Assembly (NCBI GenBank): GCA_034717985.1
Contig: JAYEMH010000035.1
Span: 1 to 20,120 of the forward strand
Length of the DNA: 20,120 bases
Source of the DNA: JAYEMH01 sp034717985 [NCBI: Candidatus Ratteibacteria bacterium]
Lineage (GTDB): Bacteria; CAZDME01; JAYEMH01
Direction: 5' to 3'
Position 1 is the first letter of the stretch. Each line of letters starts with the position of its first letter. Shown here one piece after another: positions 7,302-14,997 of this stretch. The translations under genes were made by a program, and so were the position numbers. The notes under the pieces are model-generated. The model was not told the origin of the DNA. It worked only from the letters and a program-made list of their open reading frames with translations, and did no database searches.

Positions 7302-7892
7302 TTAAAAGCTAAACATCAAAGAAGCCTCTATCTGATCGGAATCATAATAGTGTATCCGGTCAGTATGTCTCCAGCCTAACAGAACTTCAAGATTTTCTTT
7401 TGGCTGGCAGGTAAACCCCAGCCCAATTCCATTTCTTTTCCCTTCGCCGATAACAAAAGCAAAAGTGTGTTCTTCGAAGATGTAAAATTCCAACTCCCGG
7501 CTTCTTATTCTAAAAGGGAAAGTTAATAACAATATTGATTCAATCTCGATTGTATCCCGCCCGGGATGAAGTGTAGCATATTGCAGGGATTCTCCCCAAT
7601 AAAGCCAGTCAAATAAATCCGTTCCTACCTCAATACCCATTTCTGTTCTGCAGAGTTTATGCGAATGAAAATGATATCTTGTCTCTACAAAAAGAATAGT
7701 CTTGAAGGTAGTATGAGCGGCCGGTGAATCATAATGAGTCTCCGCCCAGAATCTGGTAATATACCAATCTTCATTATCGACTGATATATCATAGCGCAGG
7801 GACTGCTGATTTTTAAATTCGAAATTGGCAGCATAGAGAGAACCCGGAGCAGAAGCAAATAAAAATATGACAGCTAAAATAATTCTTTTCAC
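7302..7892 (-). CDS. Predicted outer-membrane beta-barrel protein
   Basis: The 196-residue product begins with a Sec signal peptide, with likely cleavage after SLYA near residue 21. The mature part consists of short alternating amphipathic strands rich in Tyr, Trp, Phe and charged residues, with no hydrophobic helices. It ends in IEASLMFSF, the terminal Phe and alternating pattern recognised by the BAM machinery. That makes an outer-membrane barrel of about 10-12 strands likely and supports a Gram-negative envelope. The overall pattern resembles DUF2490-type barrels, but I cannot confirm the family. The start is GTG (7890-7892) with AGGAG 7 nt upstream. It lies 54 nt after comEA and may be part of the same transcription unit. 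Confidence 0.7.
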   Translation of the reverse strand: MKRIILAVIFLFASAPGSLYAANFEFKNQQSLRYDISVDNEDWYITRFWAETHYDSPAAHTTFKTILFVETRYHFHSHKLCRTEMGIEVGTDLFDWLYWGESLQYATLHPGRDTIEIESILLLTFPFRIRSRELEFYIFEEHTFAFVIGEGKRNGIGLGFTCQPKENLEVLLGWRHTDRIHYYDSDQIEASLMFSF

Positions 7893-7946
7893 AAAAACTC
7901 CTTGGGCAGCGGGATGGGGATTTTAAGGCGGGATTTGAAAATTGTT

Positions 7947-8558
7947 TCAATTGACGGATATTAAATCTTTTATCTTTTCAAAACGTTTTTCACCGATAGC
8001 TTTTACCTTTTTAACTTCGTCTTTAGTTTGAAAGGAACCGAATTGCCTGCGATATTCAACAATTCTCCGGGCTAAAATTTCTCCTATTCCAGGCAGTTTT
8101 GCTAACTCCGAAGCGTCAGCCTGATTAATGTTTATAAGCTGACTCTGGCTATCTGTAGTTATTCCTGAGGAGAAATTTCCTAAATTCTTTTGGCCAGCAG
8201 TTGTTTTAATTAGTGTTGCATCTGCTTTAAAGGGAATAAAAATTCTTTCTCCATCGGAAACCGGCCGAGCTAAGTTTATATTGGAAACATCAGCTTGAGC
8301 CTTCAGGTTTTTGTCTTGAAGAACCTCGCCCAGACGGCTTCCTTTTTTCACCCGGTATAACCCGGGTTGAAATACCGCCCCGGCCAGATGAACCATAACG
8401 ACTTCTTCGTTCCTATCGTCCTTGGGGACCGCTTTGACCAATGCGACTTTATTTTCGCGAAACTTCCCTCTCCGGAAAAATAAAACCCCGGAGCCAACCG
8501 CCAGGGTTATCACCAAAAATAAAGCCACATTTCGTTCTTGAGGAGTAAGATCAAACAT
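7947..8558 (-). CDS. comEA: ComEA-like DNA-binding competence protein
   Basis: This 203-residue membrane-anchored protein has the domain order of Gram-positive-type ComEA. It has an N-terminal transmembrane helix (about 11-28), an SLBB domain (about 52-110, with the GAVFQPGLY block), a Ser/Thr/Gln-rich linker and a C-terminal double helix-hairpin-helix (about 141-200). The hairpins are LPGIGEILARRIVEYR and VKAIGEKRFEKIK. ComEA binds incoming double-stranded DNA outside the inner membrane during transformation and hands it to ComEC. No comEC or pilus genes are in the window. The ATG lies 5 nt after the clpX stop, and the Shine-Dalgarno sequence is weak, suggesting coupling to clpX. Being part of a chaperone-protease run is not unusual and need not be functional. 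Confidence 0.88.
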   Translation of the reverse strand: MFDLTPQERNVALFLVITLAVGSGVLFFRRGKFRENKVALVKAVPKDDRNEEVVMVHLAGAVFQPGLYRVKKGSRLGEVLQDKNLKAQADVSNINLARPVSDGERIFIPFKADATLIKTTAGQKNLGNFSSGITTDSQSQLININQADASELAKLPGIGEILARRIVEYRRQFGSFQTKDEVKKVKAIGEKRFEKIKDLISVN

Positions 8559-8563
8559 ATATA

Positions 8564-9820
8564 TTAAGCTGATTTCTCAACTGCACCTTTATCACCAAGT
8601 AGAACCGGCGCCCCTTTTCGTTTTATCACCTCAGGAGTAATAATACATTTGCGGATTCGGGGAGATAATGAAGGCAGTTCATACATAATCTCCAGCATAA
8701 AGTTTTCAATAATCGCCCGGAGCGCCCTGGCGCCTGTTCCCCGATGAACAGCTTCTTTAACTATGAGAGATAAAGCCTCTGGAGTAAAATCAAGTTTAAC
8801 ATTTTCCATGGCAAATATCTTTTGATACTGTTTAACCAAGGCATTTCGAGGCTCAATGAGAATTCTGATTAAATCATTCTCTTTTAAATTATGCACTGCG
8901 GCGATAATCGGAAGCCTGCCGACAAATTCAGGAATCATACCGAACTTAAGCAGATCACGCGGTTCAACCTGCATAAGCAGTTCGCTTGTTTTTTTGTCTC
9001 TTTGGCTCTTTATATCAGCCCCAAAACCTATGTTTTTCTTATTCAAACGTGCCGATACTATTTTTTCCAAACCGTTAAATGTCCCCCCGCAGATAAAAAG
9101 AATATTAGTCGTATTCACGGGAATGAATTCCTGATGAGGATGTTTTCTTCCCCCTTTAGGCGGAACATTTGCTACCGTCCCTTCGATAATCTTTAAAAGC
9201 GCCTGCTGAACCCCTTCCCCGGAAACATCCCTGGTAATAGAAACATTTTCCGTCGTCCGGGCAATCTTATCAATCTCGTCAATATAAACGATACCCCTCT
9301 GGGCTTTTCCCGGATTGTAGTTTGAAACCTGCAGAAGCTTCAGGAGTATATTTTCGACATCCTCTCCCACGTACCCTGCTTCAGTTAAAGTAGTCGCATC
9401 AGCCAGAACAAAAGGAACATCTAAAACCCTGGCTAAAGTCCGGGCCAAAAGGGTTTTCCCTGAACCGGTGGGACCAATTAAAAGGATATTGCTCTTCTCT
9501 AACTCTACTTCCTTATCGTCGGCTGTAGATTGAATGCGTTTGTAATGCTGATGAACGGCAACTGCCAAACTTTTCTTGGCTCTTTCCTGTCCAATTACAT
9601 ATTGATCCAGGCTGGCTTTAATTTCCGCCGGCTTAAGAACAATCTGATTGAACTTATAATCCGTCTTCTTTTCTTTGGCTAAAATTTCATTACATAACTC
9701 TACGCATTCGCTGCAAATAAAAACATCGGGTCCGGCAATTAAACGTCCGACTTCACCTTCGGCTCGGCCGCAAAAAGAACATTTGGCATATTTACCAAAT
9801 CCGCCTTTGCCTATTTTCAT
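8564..9820 (-). CDS. clpX: ClpX, ATP-dependent unfoldase subunit of ClpXP
   Basis: ClpX recognises tagged or damaged proteins, unfolds them with ATP and threads them into ClpP. This 418-residue copy has every diagnostic element. The N-terminal zinc-binding domain has Cys14, Cys17, Cys36 and Cys39. Walker A is GPTGSGKT (116-123), the pore loop is GYVG (149-152), and Walker B is IVYIDEID. The RKH substrate loop is at 225-227. The IGF tripeptide that docks into ClpP is at 264-266, and the GAR of sensor 2 is near 363. The gene begins 3 nt after the clpP stop, with its Shine-Dalgarno (GGGGAG) inside the end of clpP. Length and motifs are those of a functional enzyme. Confidence 0.98.
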   Translation of the reverse strand: MKIGKGGFGKYAKCSFCGRAEGEVGRLIAGPDVFICSECVELCNEILAKEKKTDYKFNQIVLKPAEIKASLDQYVIGQERAKKSLAVAVHQHYKRIQSTADDKEVELEKSNILLIGPTGSGKTLLARTLARVLDVPFVLADATTLTEAGYVGEDVENILLKLLQVSNYNPGKAQRGIVYIDEIDKIARTTENVSITRDVSGEGVQQALLKIIEGTVANVPPKGGRKHPHQEFIPVNTTNILFICGGTFNGLEKIVSARLNKKNIGFGADIKSQRDKKTSELLMQVEPRDLLKFGMIPEFVGRLPIIAAVHNLKENDLIRILIEPRNALVKQYQKIFAMENVKLDFTPEALSLIVKEAVHRGTGARALRAIIENFMLEIMYELPSLSPRIRKCIITPEVIKRKGAPVLLGDKGAVEKSA

Positions 9821-9823
9821 ATT

Positions 9824-10456
9824 TTATTTCTCCCCTCTCTTTTTTAATCCTGTCCGGTGGGCAATCACACTATCGATTAATCCATATTCCCTGGCTTCTT
9901 CGGCAGTCATAAAAAAGTCGCGGTCCGTATCCTTTATAATCTTTTCTAATTTTTGCCCAGTGTGTTTGACTAAAAGCTGATTTATTTTATCTTTCAATCT
10001 TAAAATTTCTTTAGCCTGAATGCTGATATCAGCCGCCTGTCCCTGAACACCACCCCAGGGTTGGTGAATCATCACCCGGACATGAGGAAGAACATAACGC
10101 TTGCCTTTTTCTCCGGCGCCTAAAAGCAAAGCGCCCATACTGGTCGCTTGCCCCATACAAATAGTAGATACCTGCGGTTTCACATACTGCATGGTGTCAT
10201 ATATAGCCAATCCGGCAGTCACCACTCCCCCGGGACAGTTTATATAAAGGTGAATATCTTTATTAGGGTCTTCCGCTTCTAAAAAAAGAAGTTGGGCGAT
10301 TATTAAATTAGAGACTTCGTCGGTAATTGGTATTCCGATAAAAACAATCCTATCTTTCAAAAGGCGGGAAAAAATATCGTAAGCCCTTTCTCCCCGGCCG
10401 GTTTGTTCTACCACCATGGGAATTAGCTGGTTGTAATTTCTTTCTTTCTCTTTCAC
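9824..10456 (-). CDS. clpP: ClpP, serine peptidase subunit of ClpXP
   Basis: ClpP forms the tetradecameric degradation chamber that partners ClpX. The catalytic triad is Ser106 (GQATSMGA), His131 (MIHQPWGG) and Asp180 (DTDRD), spaced exactly as in the Escherichia coli enzyme. Thr replaces the usual Ala before the nucleophile's Ser, a mild variation. I chose the GTG at 10454-10456 because AAGGAGG (10466-10472) lies 9 nt upstream. This gives 210 residues beginning [18 protein letters not shown]. An ATG 36 nt further upstream has no Shine-Dalgarno and borders an intergenic repeat. The gene lies between tig and clpX in the conserved order. The start choice is the main uncertainty. Confidence 0.97.
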   Translation of the reverse strand: MKEKERNYNQLIPMVVEQTGRGERAYDIFSRLLKDRIVFIGIPITDEVSNLIIAQLLFLEAEDPNKDIHLYINCPGGVVTAGLAIYDTMQYVKPQVSTICMGQATSMGALLLGAGEKGKRYVLPHVRVMIHQPWGGVQGQAADISIQAKEILRLKDKINQLLVKHTGQKLEKIIKDTDRDFFMTAEEAREYGLIDSVIAHRTGLKKRGEK

Positions 10457-10465
10457 TTTATCTTT

Positions 10466-10472
10466 CCTCCTT
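10466..10472 (-). promoter_or_regulatory. Shine-Dalgarno sequence that decides the clpP start
   Basis: AAGGAGG sits 9 nt before the GTG at 10454-10456. It lies downstream of the alternative ATG at 10490-10492, so it would be coding if that ATG were used. The complementarity to 16S rRNA strongly favours the GTG. Confidence 0.8.
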
Positions 10473-10490
10473 GTTTCGTAAATCGTTACC

Positions 10491-10610
10491 ATTCACTAAT
10501 TAGTCGATAGTCGTTAGTACTTAGTCGTTAGTACTTAGTCGTTAGTATTTAGTTATTAGTACTTAGCCGTTTTTTAGTTTCTAAATACTATTCACTAACG
10601 ACTATTCACT
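10491..10610. repeat. AGTNNNN heptamer array with an orientation switch, between tig and clpP
   Basis: From 10502 to 10571 there are ten consecutive 7-nt units on the + strand, nine starting AGT and the last AGC (e.g. AGTCGTT, AGTACTT, AGTATTT). A T-rich centre follows. Four units of the reverse orientation then occupy 10583-10610 (AAATACT, ATTCACT, AACGACT, ATTCACT). The two halves are therefore an imperfect inverted repeat. The array fills the whole tig-clpP gap and ends 3 nt before the tig stop. Confidence 0.9.
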
Positions 10611-10613
10611 ATA

Positions 10614-11879
10614 TCAAGATTTGACTTCCTGGATTACAGCAAAACTTAAGAGAAAATCTAAAACCTTATTATGCCGGAGTTGTTCGATGACAGTTGAATC
10701 AATTTCTTCCTCCGGAACTTTTCTCTTCGAATATTGACTTATTTTTTTTAACTCTTCTTTAGCTTCTTCTTTGCTGACAATTATATTTTCTTTTTCCGCC
10801 ACTGCTTCTAAAATTAAAGCCAGTTTCACTTCTTCTTCAGCTTTCTTTCTTGACCCTTCCTTTAATTCTTTTTCTTCTCCTTTAATTTTTTCCTCGCTAT
10901 AACCGAACCCTTTTAGACGACGCAAGGTATATTCTAAAAGAGCTTCTTCCCTTCTTGCAATCAAAGAAAGAGGAAGGGGTAAATCAGTCGATTGAAGCAG
11001 CCGGAGAATTAGTTCATCTTTCATTTTCCGGAGCGACTCCGCTGCTTTCCGGCTCTGAAGGCGTTTTTTAATCTTCTGCTTCAAATCATCAAGGCCCTGA
11101 CAATCTTTAACCCGCCGGGCTAACTCATCATCCAGTGGAGGCAGTTTCTTCTCTCTTATTTGCTTCAGGGTAATATGAAAAAAGGCTTTTTTATTCGAAA
11201 GATGTGAGGATGGATGATTGGCCGGCAGGGTAACTTCGATGATCTTCTTCTCCCCAATTTTAAATCCCGAAAGCCTCTGGTCAAACCCCGGTCCAAAAAG
11301 GTCCTTTCCCACCTCCAGGGAAAAATCATTGCTTTTCCCTCCGGGAATAAGCTTTCCTTCAACATAAATTTCTAAATCCACAATTGCCAAATCACCGTCC
11401 TGCAAAACCCTGTCGGAAATTATACTATAGGCAGCCATTCTTTCCTGAACGTTTTTAATTTCACTATCCAATTCCGATTCAAGAACCGCAGAAGATTCTT
11501 TTATTACCTTCAAACCCTTATAGTTCCCTAACTTTATCTCCGGTCTCACTTCCACTTTAGCCTCAAAACAAAGAGAGCTATTAGGCTTCCATTTTACCTT
11601 AGAAATTTCCGGATCCCCAAGCGGCCAGAAGTCTGATTCTTTTAAAGCGGTGACATAGCTGTGAGAAACTGTGCTTTGAATCACCTCACCTTCGATATCT
11701 TTCCCCAAACGGCTCAAAAGAAGTTCTCTGGAAACCTTTCCTCGCCTGAATCCAGGCAAGACAGTATTCTTTTGAAAACGGCTTAAAACTCTCTCAAATG
11801 CCTCCTGCATAGACTCTGAAGGAATCTCTATCTCTAAAGTTCTCTGGCAATCATCAATCTTTTTAATCTGAACCTTCAC
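10614..11879 (-). CDS. tig: Trigger factor, ribosome-associated chaperone and prolyl isomerase
   Basis: Trigger factor docks at the ribosomal exit tunnel and shelters nascent chains. The 421-residue protein shows the N-terminal ribosome-binding signature GFRRGKVS (43-50). An FKBP-type isomerase domain spans about 150-240 (DLEIYVEGKLIPGG ... GFDQRLSGFKIGE). A long, highly charged helical C-terminal domain with coiled-coil character follows (about 245-415). The start is GTG (11877-11879), with AAGGGG 7 nt upstream. It directly follows tRNA-Gly and precedes clpP and clpX, the common bacterial order tig-clpP-clpX. A heptamer repeat array separates it from clpP, which makes this operon unusually interrupted. 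Confidence 0.97.
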   Translation of the reverse strand: MKVQIKKIDDCQRTLEIEIPSESMQEAFERVLSRFQKNTVLPGFRRGKVSRELLLSRLGKDIEGEVIQSTVSHSYVTALKESDFWPLGDPEISKVKWKPNSSLCFEAKVEVRPEIKLGNYKGLKVIKESSAVLESELDSEIKNVQERMAAYSIISDRVLQDGDLAIVDLEIYVEGKLIPGGKSNDFSLEVGKDLFGPGFDQRLSGFKIGEKKIIEVTLPANHPSSHLSNKKAFFHITLKQIREKKLPPLDDELARRVKDCQGLDDLKQKIKKRLQSRKAAESLRKMKDELILRLLQSTDLPLPLSLIARREEALLEYTLRRLKGFGYSEEKIKGEEKELKEGSRKKAEEEVKLALILEAVAEKENIIVSKEEAKEELKKISQYSKRKVPEEEIDSTVIEQLRHNKVLDFLLSFAVIQEVKS

Positions 11880-11907
11880 AATTTATCCCCTTATAATTTG
11901 TGTTTTA

Positions 11908-11982
11908 TGGAGCGGGTGATGGGACTCGAACCCACGACATCTACCTTGGCAAGGTAGCGCTCTACCGCTAAGCTACACCCGC
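11908..11982 (-). tRNA. tRNA-Gly (GCC anticodon)
   Basis: The cloverleaf is complete: acceptor stem GCGGGTG with CACCCGC, D arm, anticodon stem CTACC/GGTAG with loop TTGCCAA, and T arm with GGTTCGAGTCC. The discriminator base is T and CCA is encoded (11908-11910). It is the last of three tRNAs before tig. Confidence 0.95.
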
Positions 11983-11997
11983 TTCTTCAATTCACTT

Positions 11998-12083
11998 TGG
12001 TGCGGACGGGGAGACTTGAACTCCCACCCCTCATCGGGACTAGATCCTAAATCTAGCGCCTATGCCAATTCGGCTACGTCCGC
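11998..12083 (-). tRNA. tRNA-Leu (TAG anticodon)
   Basis: This class II tRNA of 86 nt has a long variable arm, acceptor GCGGACG/CGTCCGC, anticodon stem CTAGA/TCTAG with loop TTTAGGA, and an encoded CCA (11998-12000). The discriminator is A, as required for leucine. Confidence 0.95.
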
Positions 12084-12155
12084 CTCTTCCTTAACACGAA
12101 TCTTCACCAATTTGGACACGCACCTATACTGCTCCATCTATGAAATCGTCTGTTC

Positions 12156-12231
12156 TGGTGCCCGCACAAGGAATTGAACCTTGAACCTCGCGCTTAAGAG
12201 GCGCTTGCTCTGCCAGTTGAGCTATGCGGGC
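12156..12231 (-). tRNA. tRNA-Lys (CTT anticodon)
   Basis: A 76-nt tRNA with acceptor GCCCGCA/TGCGGGC, anticodon loop CTCTTAA, T arm GGTTCAATTCC and encoded CCA (12156-12158). The outermost anticodon-stem pair appears to be an A-G mismatch; everything else pairs. It is the first gene of the tRNA cluster. Confidence 0.95.
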
Positions 12232-12240
12232 AGAAACTTA

Positions 12241-12269
12241 ATTTTACCAATTTCTATTCTAAAAATCAA
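12241..12269 (-). promoter_or_regulatory. Predicted sigma-70 promoter for the tRNA-tig-clpPX unit
   Basis: TTGATT (12264-12269), a 17-nt spacer and TAAAAT (12241-12246) end 9 nt before the mature 5' end of tRNA-Lys. Transcription would begin 2-3 nt ahead of the tRNA. Confidence 0.65.
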
Positions 12270-12289
12270 CTAAATAACATTAAATAAAT

Positions 12290-12313
12290 AAAATAAAAAA
12301 AGAGCTGTACAGC
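12290..12313 (-). terminator. Possible weak intrinsic terminator after the first GT4 gene
   Basis: On the transcribed strand a palindromic GCTGTACAGC is followed by TC and a T-rich run (seven T, then ATTTTATTT). The stem is short for an intrinsic terminator, but the position between the glycosyltransferase stop and the tRNA promoter is right. Confidence 0.35.
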
Positions 12314-12334
12314 ATACTACTATAAAGCCGGATT

Positions 12335-12365
12335 GACTTTTCTCCAAAATAAATTTTGAAAAGTC
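12335..12365 (-). other. Hairpin downstream of the first GT4 gene
   Basis: GACTTTT pairs with AAAAGTC and the inner CAAAAT pairs with ATTTTG, giving a 13-bp AT-rich stem with a 3-nt bulge and a 2-nt loop (or a slightly larger loop with fewer pairs). It lies 21 nt beyond the stop codon. It may protect the mRNA 3' end or assist termination at the T-rich run further on. Confidence 0.35.
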
Positions 12366-12385
12366 GTTGATTCAGAAATTTGGGC

Positions 12386-13516
12386 TTACTTCGCCAGTCT
12401 TTTATATACTTCCAGCACACCTTTGGCTGTTTTTTCCCAGCTGAACAATTGGGCCCTGGCCAGCCCTTTTTGCCGCAGGTTTTCTTTAAACGGAGCATCT
12501 CTTAAAATACGCCGCATCGCTTCGGTTAAGGCGGTTTGACTGCCGGGTTCAATAAGCATGGCCGCATCTCCGGCCACCTCCGGCACAGAAGCAACATTTG
12601 AAGTAATGACCGGACAACCGCAGGCAAAGGCCTCGACTATCGGCAGACCAAAGCCTTCATAAAAAGTCGGCAGGATAAAAGCGGCGGCGCGGTTATACCA
12701 GTAAACCAATTCCTCTTCTTCTAAATATCCGGTCAAAATAACTTCTTTTTCTAAACCCAGATCCTTGACCAGCCGGGGGGCTTCCGGGTAACGGGTATCT
12801 TCTTCGCCGACAATAACTAATTTTAATTCCGGGTCTCCTTCTTGCTTTAAATCATTAAAGGATTTGATCAAACCGACAATATTCTTGTAGGGGTCGAACC
12901 GGCCGACAAAAAGAAAAACTTGCGAACTCTCCGGAATTACTCCGCCTAACCTCTTCCTCACGGATTCCGAAGGAATGGGACGATAGACCGAACTCACCCC
13001 GTTATAAATAACCTCAATCTTATCTTCTCTGACCTGTAAAGCATCAACCAGATCCTTTTTAGAATGTTCAGAAATGGTAATTATTTTATCGGCCTTTCGG
13101 CTGACACGTTGTAAAATGTATTTAAACAGCCGTAAAAACTTAACCTTTTTCGCCCGGGGAGTAAAATGGGGAAAACACAACGGGATAAGGTCATGAATGG
13201 TCACCACTAATTTAGACGAAAGCCGGGTAGAGGTGAAAAAATGCGGCGAGTGATATACTTCTAAACCAAGCCTCTGGCATTGGGGCGGAAGCAAAAATTG
13301 ATTAACCGGTGAGTTAGCCGAATGAGAAAATTCCACCAGGGAAAAATTGGGTTTAGAAACCAGTTTGTACTTTTCTATAAGTCCGGGATTGTTGGAGAAA
13401 ATAAAATATTGATTTTCTTTATCTATCCGGGCTAAATTTTCAATTAAACGGCGGCTGTAAGCGCCGATTCCCGAGATTTTGGGAAAAATCCAGCGGGCAT
13501 CGATTCCAATCCTCAT
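12386..13516 (-). CDS. Family 4 (GT-B) glycosyltransferase
   Basis: This 376-residue enzyme has a classic two-Rossmann GT-B organisation. The N-terminal acceptor half begins MRIGIDARWI with the Gly-rich SGIGAYSRRL. The donor half starts around FLFVGRFDPYKN (201-212). The GT4 EX7E motif is present as Glu287 and Glu295 in FYEGFGLPIVEA, and ACGCPVITS follows. Such retaining enzymes transfer mannose or similar sugars from nucleotide donors on the cytosolic face, usually onto a lipid-linked glycan. GGGAG precedes the ATG by 8 nt. It is about 100 nt from the next GT4 gene, to which it is similar in plan, and is likely the last gene of the polysaccharide block. Confidence 0.93.
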   Translation of the reverse strand: MRIGIDARWIFPKISGIGAYSRRLIENLARIDKENQYFIFSNNPGLIEKYKLVSKPNFSLVEFSHSANSPVNQFLLPPQCQRLGLEVYHSPHFFTSTRLSSKLVVTIHDLIPLCFPHFTPRAKKVKFLRLFKYILQRVSRKADKIITISEHSKKDLVDALQVREDKIEVIYNGVSSVYRPIPSESVRKRLGGVIPESSQVFLFVGRFDPYKNIVGLIKSFNDLKQEGDPELKLVIVGEEDTRYPEAPRLVKDLGLEKEVILTGYLEEEELVYWYNRAAAFILPTFYEGFGLPIVEAFACGCPVITSNVASVPEVAGDAAMLIEPGSQTALTEAMRRILRDAPFKENLRQKGLARAQLFSWEKTAKGVLEVYKRLAK

Positions 13517-13530
13517 TCATTTTTCTCCCG

Positions 13531-13614
13531 TTTTTCTTCGTGTCCATTTATTTTTACGGTAAACGGTAGACGGTAAACGACCGTCTCCCCTTTTTCTTCG
13601 TGTTCTCTGTGGTT
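13531..13614. repeat. Composite intergenic repeat: ACGGTAR heptamers between 13-nt direct repeats
   Basis: TTTTTCTTCGTGT occurs identically at 13531-13543 and 13591-13603. Between them are three heptamers (ACGGTAA, ACGGTAG, ACGGTAA, 13556-13576) followed by ACGACCGTC. After the second copy, CTCTGTGGTTAA (13604-13615 region) matches the AACCACAGAG repeat at 18078-18280. The TAA stop of the upstream glycosyltransferase lies inside that last motif. Confidence 0.85.
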
Positions 13615-14737
13615 AAACTGATTCATACAGGGACAGCGTTTCGGAAGCCGCCTTCTCCCAACTAAATTTTCCTGCTTGTTTAAAGCCTTTTTGAATTAGA
13701 TTCGCTTTTAAATCAGTATTTTCTAAAACTTCGGCCATACCCCGGGCCATTCCCGAAGCATCATGAGGAGAAACCATCAGCGCCGCATCTTCTACCACCT
13801 CACCTAAAGCCGGGGTGGTAACAACCGGCAAACCGCAGGCCATTGCCTCCAGGGGCGGGAGGCCAAAACCCTCATAAAAGGAAGGAAAGATAAAAATCTC
13901 CGCCAGGTTATAAATAAACGGTAAATCCTTATCGGCCGCATATTCGGTTAAAAGCACCTCATCACTCAGCGATAGGTTTTGCACTTTCTCAAAAAAGCCT
14001 TGGTAATTCCATCCCCTTTTCCCGGCCATTACTAATTTGCAATTCGTTTTATCCCGCTCTTTAAAAATGGCAAAGGCCTCAAGCAGACCGAAAATGTTCT
14101 TTCTCGGTTCTAACGTTCCCACCCAGAGAAGAAATTTTTTCGGCAATTTGTATTTTTTTCTCACCCTCTCCAGTTGAACCCGGTCATTAATCCGGCGAAA
14201 ACTTTTATCTACCCCTTCATGAATTACTTTAATCTTTCCCTCCGGAACAGAAAAAAGCTTTAATAATTCATCTTTAGTAAAGTGGGAAACGGCAATAATT
14301 CTATCAGCCGCCGCCAGCGTCCGCGGCAGATTATTATTCAAGAAAGCCAAATTTTTTTTCTCAATATATTGAGGAAACCGGCGGAAGGCTAAATCATGAA
14401 CGGTAACTACCGTCTTTCCGGATTTTACCGGCCTTGAAATAAAATTAGGAAAGTGAAAAAGGTCGGCCTCGCCTGATAATCGGTCGAATTTAAAAGCGCC
14501 TCCCTTCTTCCAGAAAAAACTAAACAGGCGGCCGGGAAGTTTTACTCCTTTGTTGGTAAAATTTTTTGCCCTAAGCTCTATTCCTTTAAATTGGGAACGG
14601 AAATTAAAATAAAAAAGGCTGAACTGGTGCCGGTGCCCGGCCGGAAGGCGGCTTAAGCCCTTAACCAGACCTTCGGTATATCTTCCCACTCCGGTTTTTC
14701 GGCCAATGACCGATTGAATGTCAATTACAATCCGCAT
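13613..14737 (-). CDS. Family 4 (GT-B) glycosyltransferase
   Basis: The 374-residue product resembles its downstream neighbour. Its N-terminal half starts MRIVIDIQSV with KTGVGRYTEGL, and its nucleotide-sugar-binding half starts at LLWVGTLEPRKN (about 204-214). The EX7E pair is Glu289 and Glu297 in FYEGFGLPPLEA. The two genes are probably ancient paralogues adding successive residues to one glycan. The ATG has no good Shine-Dalgarno sequence. A TATAAT 25 nt upstream, with a partial -35 box, suggests its own promoter and a short leader. Its TAA stop overlaps an AACCACAGAG-type repeat. The donor sugar is unknown. Confidence 0.92.
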   Translation of the reverse strand: MRIVIDIQSVIGRKTGVGRYTEGLVKGLSRLPAGHRHQFSLFYFNFRSQFKGIELRAKNFTNKGVKLPGRLFSFFWKKGGAFKFDRLSGEADLFHFPNFISRPVKSGKTVVTVHDLAFRRFPQYIEKKNLAFLNNNLPRTLAAADRIIAVSHFTKDELLKLFSVPEGKIKVIHEGVDKSFRRINDRVQLERVRKKYKLPKKFLLWVGTLEPRKNIFGLLEAFAIFKERDKTNCKLVMAGKRGWNYQGFFEKVQNLSLSDEVLLTEYAADKDLPFIYNLAEIFIFPSFYEGFGLPPLEAMACGLPVVTTPALGEVVEDAALMVSPHDASGMARGMAEVLENTDLKANLIQKGFKQAGKFSWEKAASETLSLYESV

Positions 14738-14738
14738 G

Positions 14739-14752
14739 AGTATTTAGTCGCT
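14739..14752. repeat. Two AGTNNNN heptamers upstream of the second GT4 gene
   Basis: AGTATTT and AGTCGCT lie directly before the start codon of the glycosyltransferase gene. They are a minimal or eroded copy of the arrays at 10491, 14998 and 17042. Confidence 0.5.
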
Positions 14753-14761
14753 ATGGAATTT

Positions 14762-14790
14762 ATTATACGATAAAATATGTTGCCTTTCAC
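14762..14790 (-). promoter_or_regulatory. Possible promoter for the two-gene GT4 unit
   Basis: A perfect TATAAT (14762-14767) is preceded by a 17-nt spacer and GTGAAA (14785-14790), which matches the -35 consensus at four of six positions. It lies about 25 nt from the start codon. Confidence 0.45.
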
Positions 14791-14843
14791 GTCCAGTTTA
14801 GTTAAAAATTTTAAATGGAAAATTAAAAACTATAATTTAAAAT

Positions 14844-14942
14844 TCAAAGCCTATTTTTTTCTCTGATAGTTAACAAGCTTGCCTCTAATATATTAGCCAG
14901 CTCTCTGGTTTCAGACAATAAATAATCCAACTTGGAATCTGC
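14844..14942 (-). pseudogene. C-terminal remnant of a four-helix-bundle (S23-like) protein
   Basis: The only readable frame in this 314-nt gap gives 32 residues ending in TGA. They include LDYLLSETRELANILEASL and a final TIREKNRL. The L..E..EL..I...S pattern is that of the last helix of the four-helix-bundle proteins related to those encoded in 23S rRNA intervening sequences. A TAA immediately upstream and a TTTTGAN repeat array replace the rest of the gene. There is no start codon or Shine-Dalgarno sequence. I infer a truncated relic. The family call rests on a short helix and could be wrong. Confidence 0.45.
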
Positions 14943-14946
14943 TTAA

Positions 14947-14981
14947 TTTTGAATTTTGAGTTTTGATTTTGAATTTTTAAT
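14947..14981. repeat. TTTTGAN heptamer array
   Basis: Five consecutive 7-nt units occur: TTTTGAA, TTTTGAG, TTTTGAT, TTTGAAT and TTTTAAT. The period equals that of the AGTNNNN arrays but the sequence is unrelated. It abuts the four-helix-bundle remnant. Confidence 0.7.
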
Positions 14982-14997
14982 TTATACACTGTCTGCT

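Noticed and set aside
7935-7950. TTGAAA/TTTCAA inverted repeat as a comEA terminator
   Set aside because: The stem is only 6 AT-rich pairs, overlaps the stop codon and has no U-tract.
10490-10492. ATG start for clpP
   Set aside because: There is no Shine-Dalgarno sequence before it, and it adjoins a repeat array. The GTG at 10454-10456 has AAGGAGG at ideal spacing and gives the usual N-terminus.
10502-10571. CRISPR array
   Set aside because: The 14-nt periodicity comes from contiguous pairs of 7-nt units with no spacers, and no cas genes are nearby.
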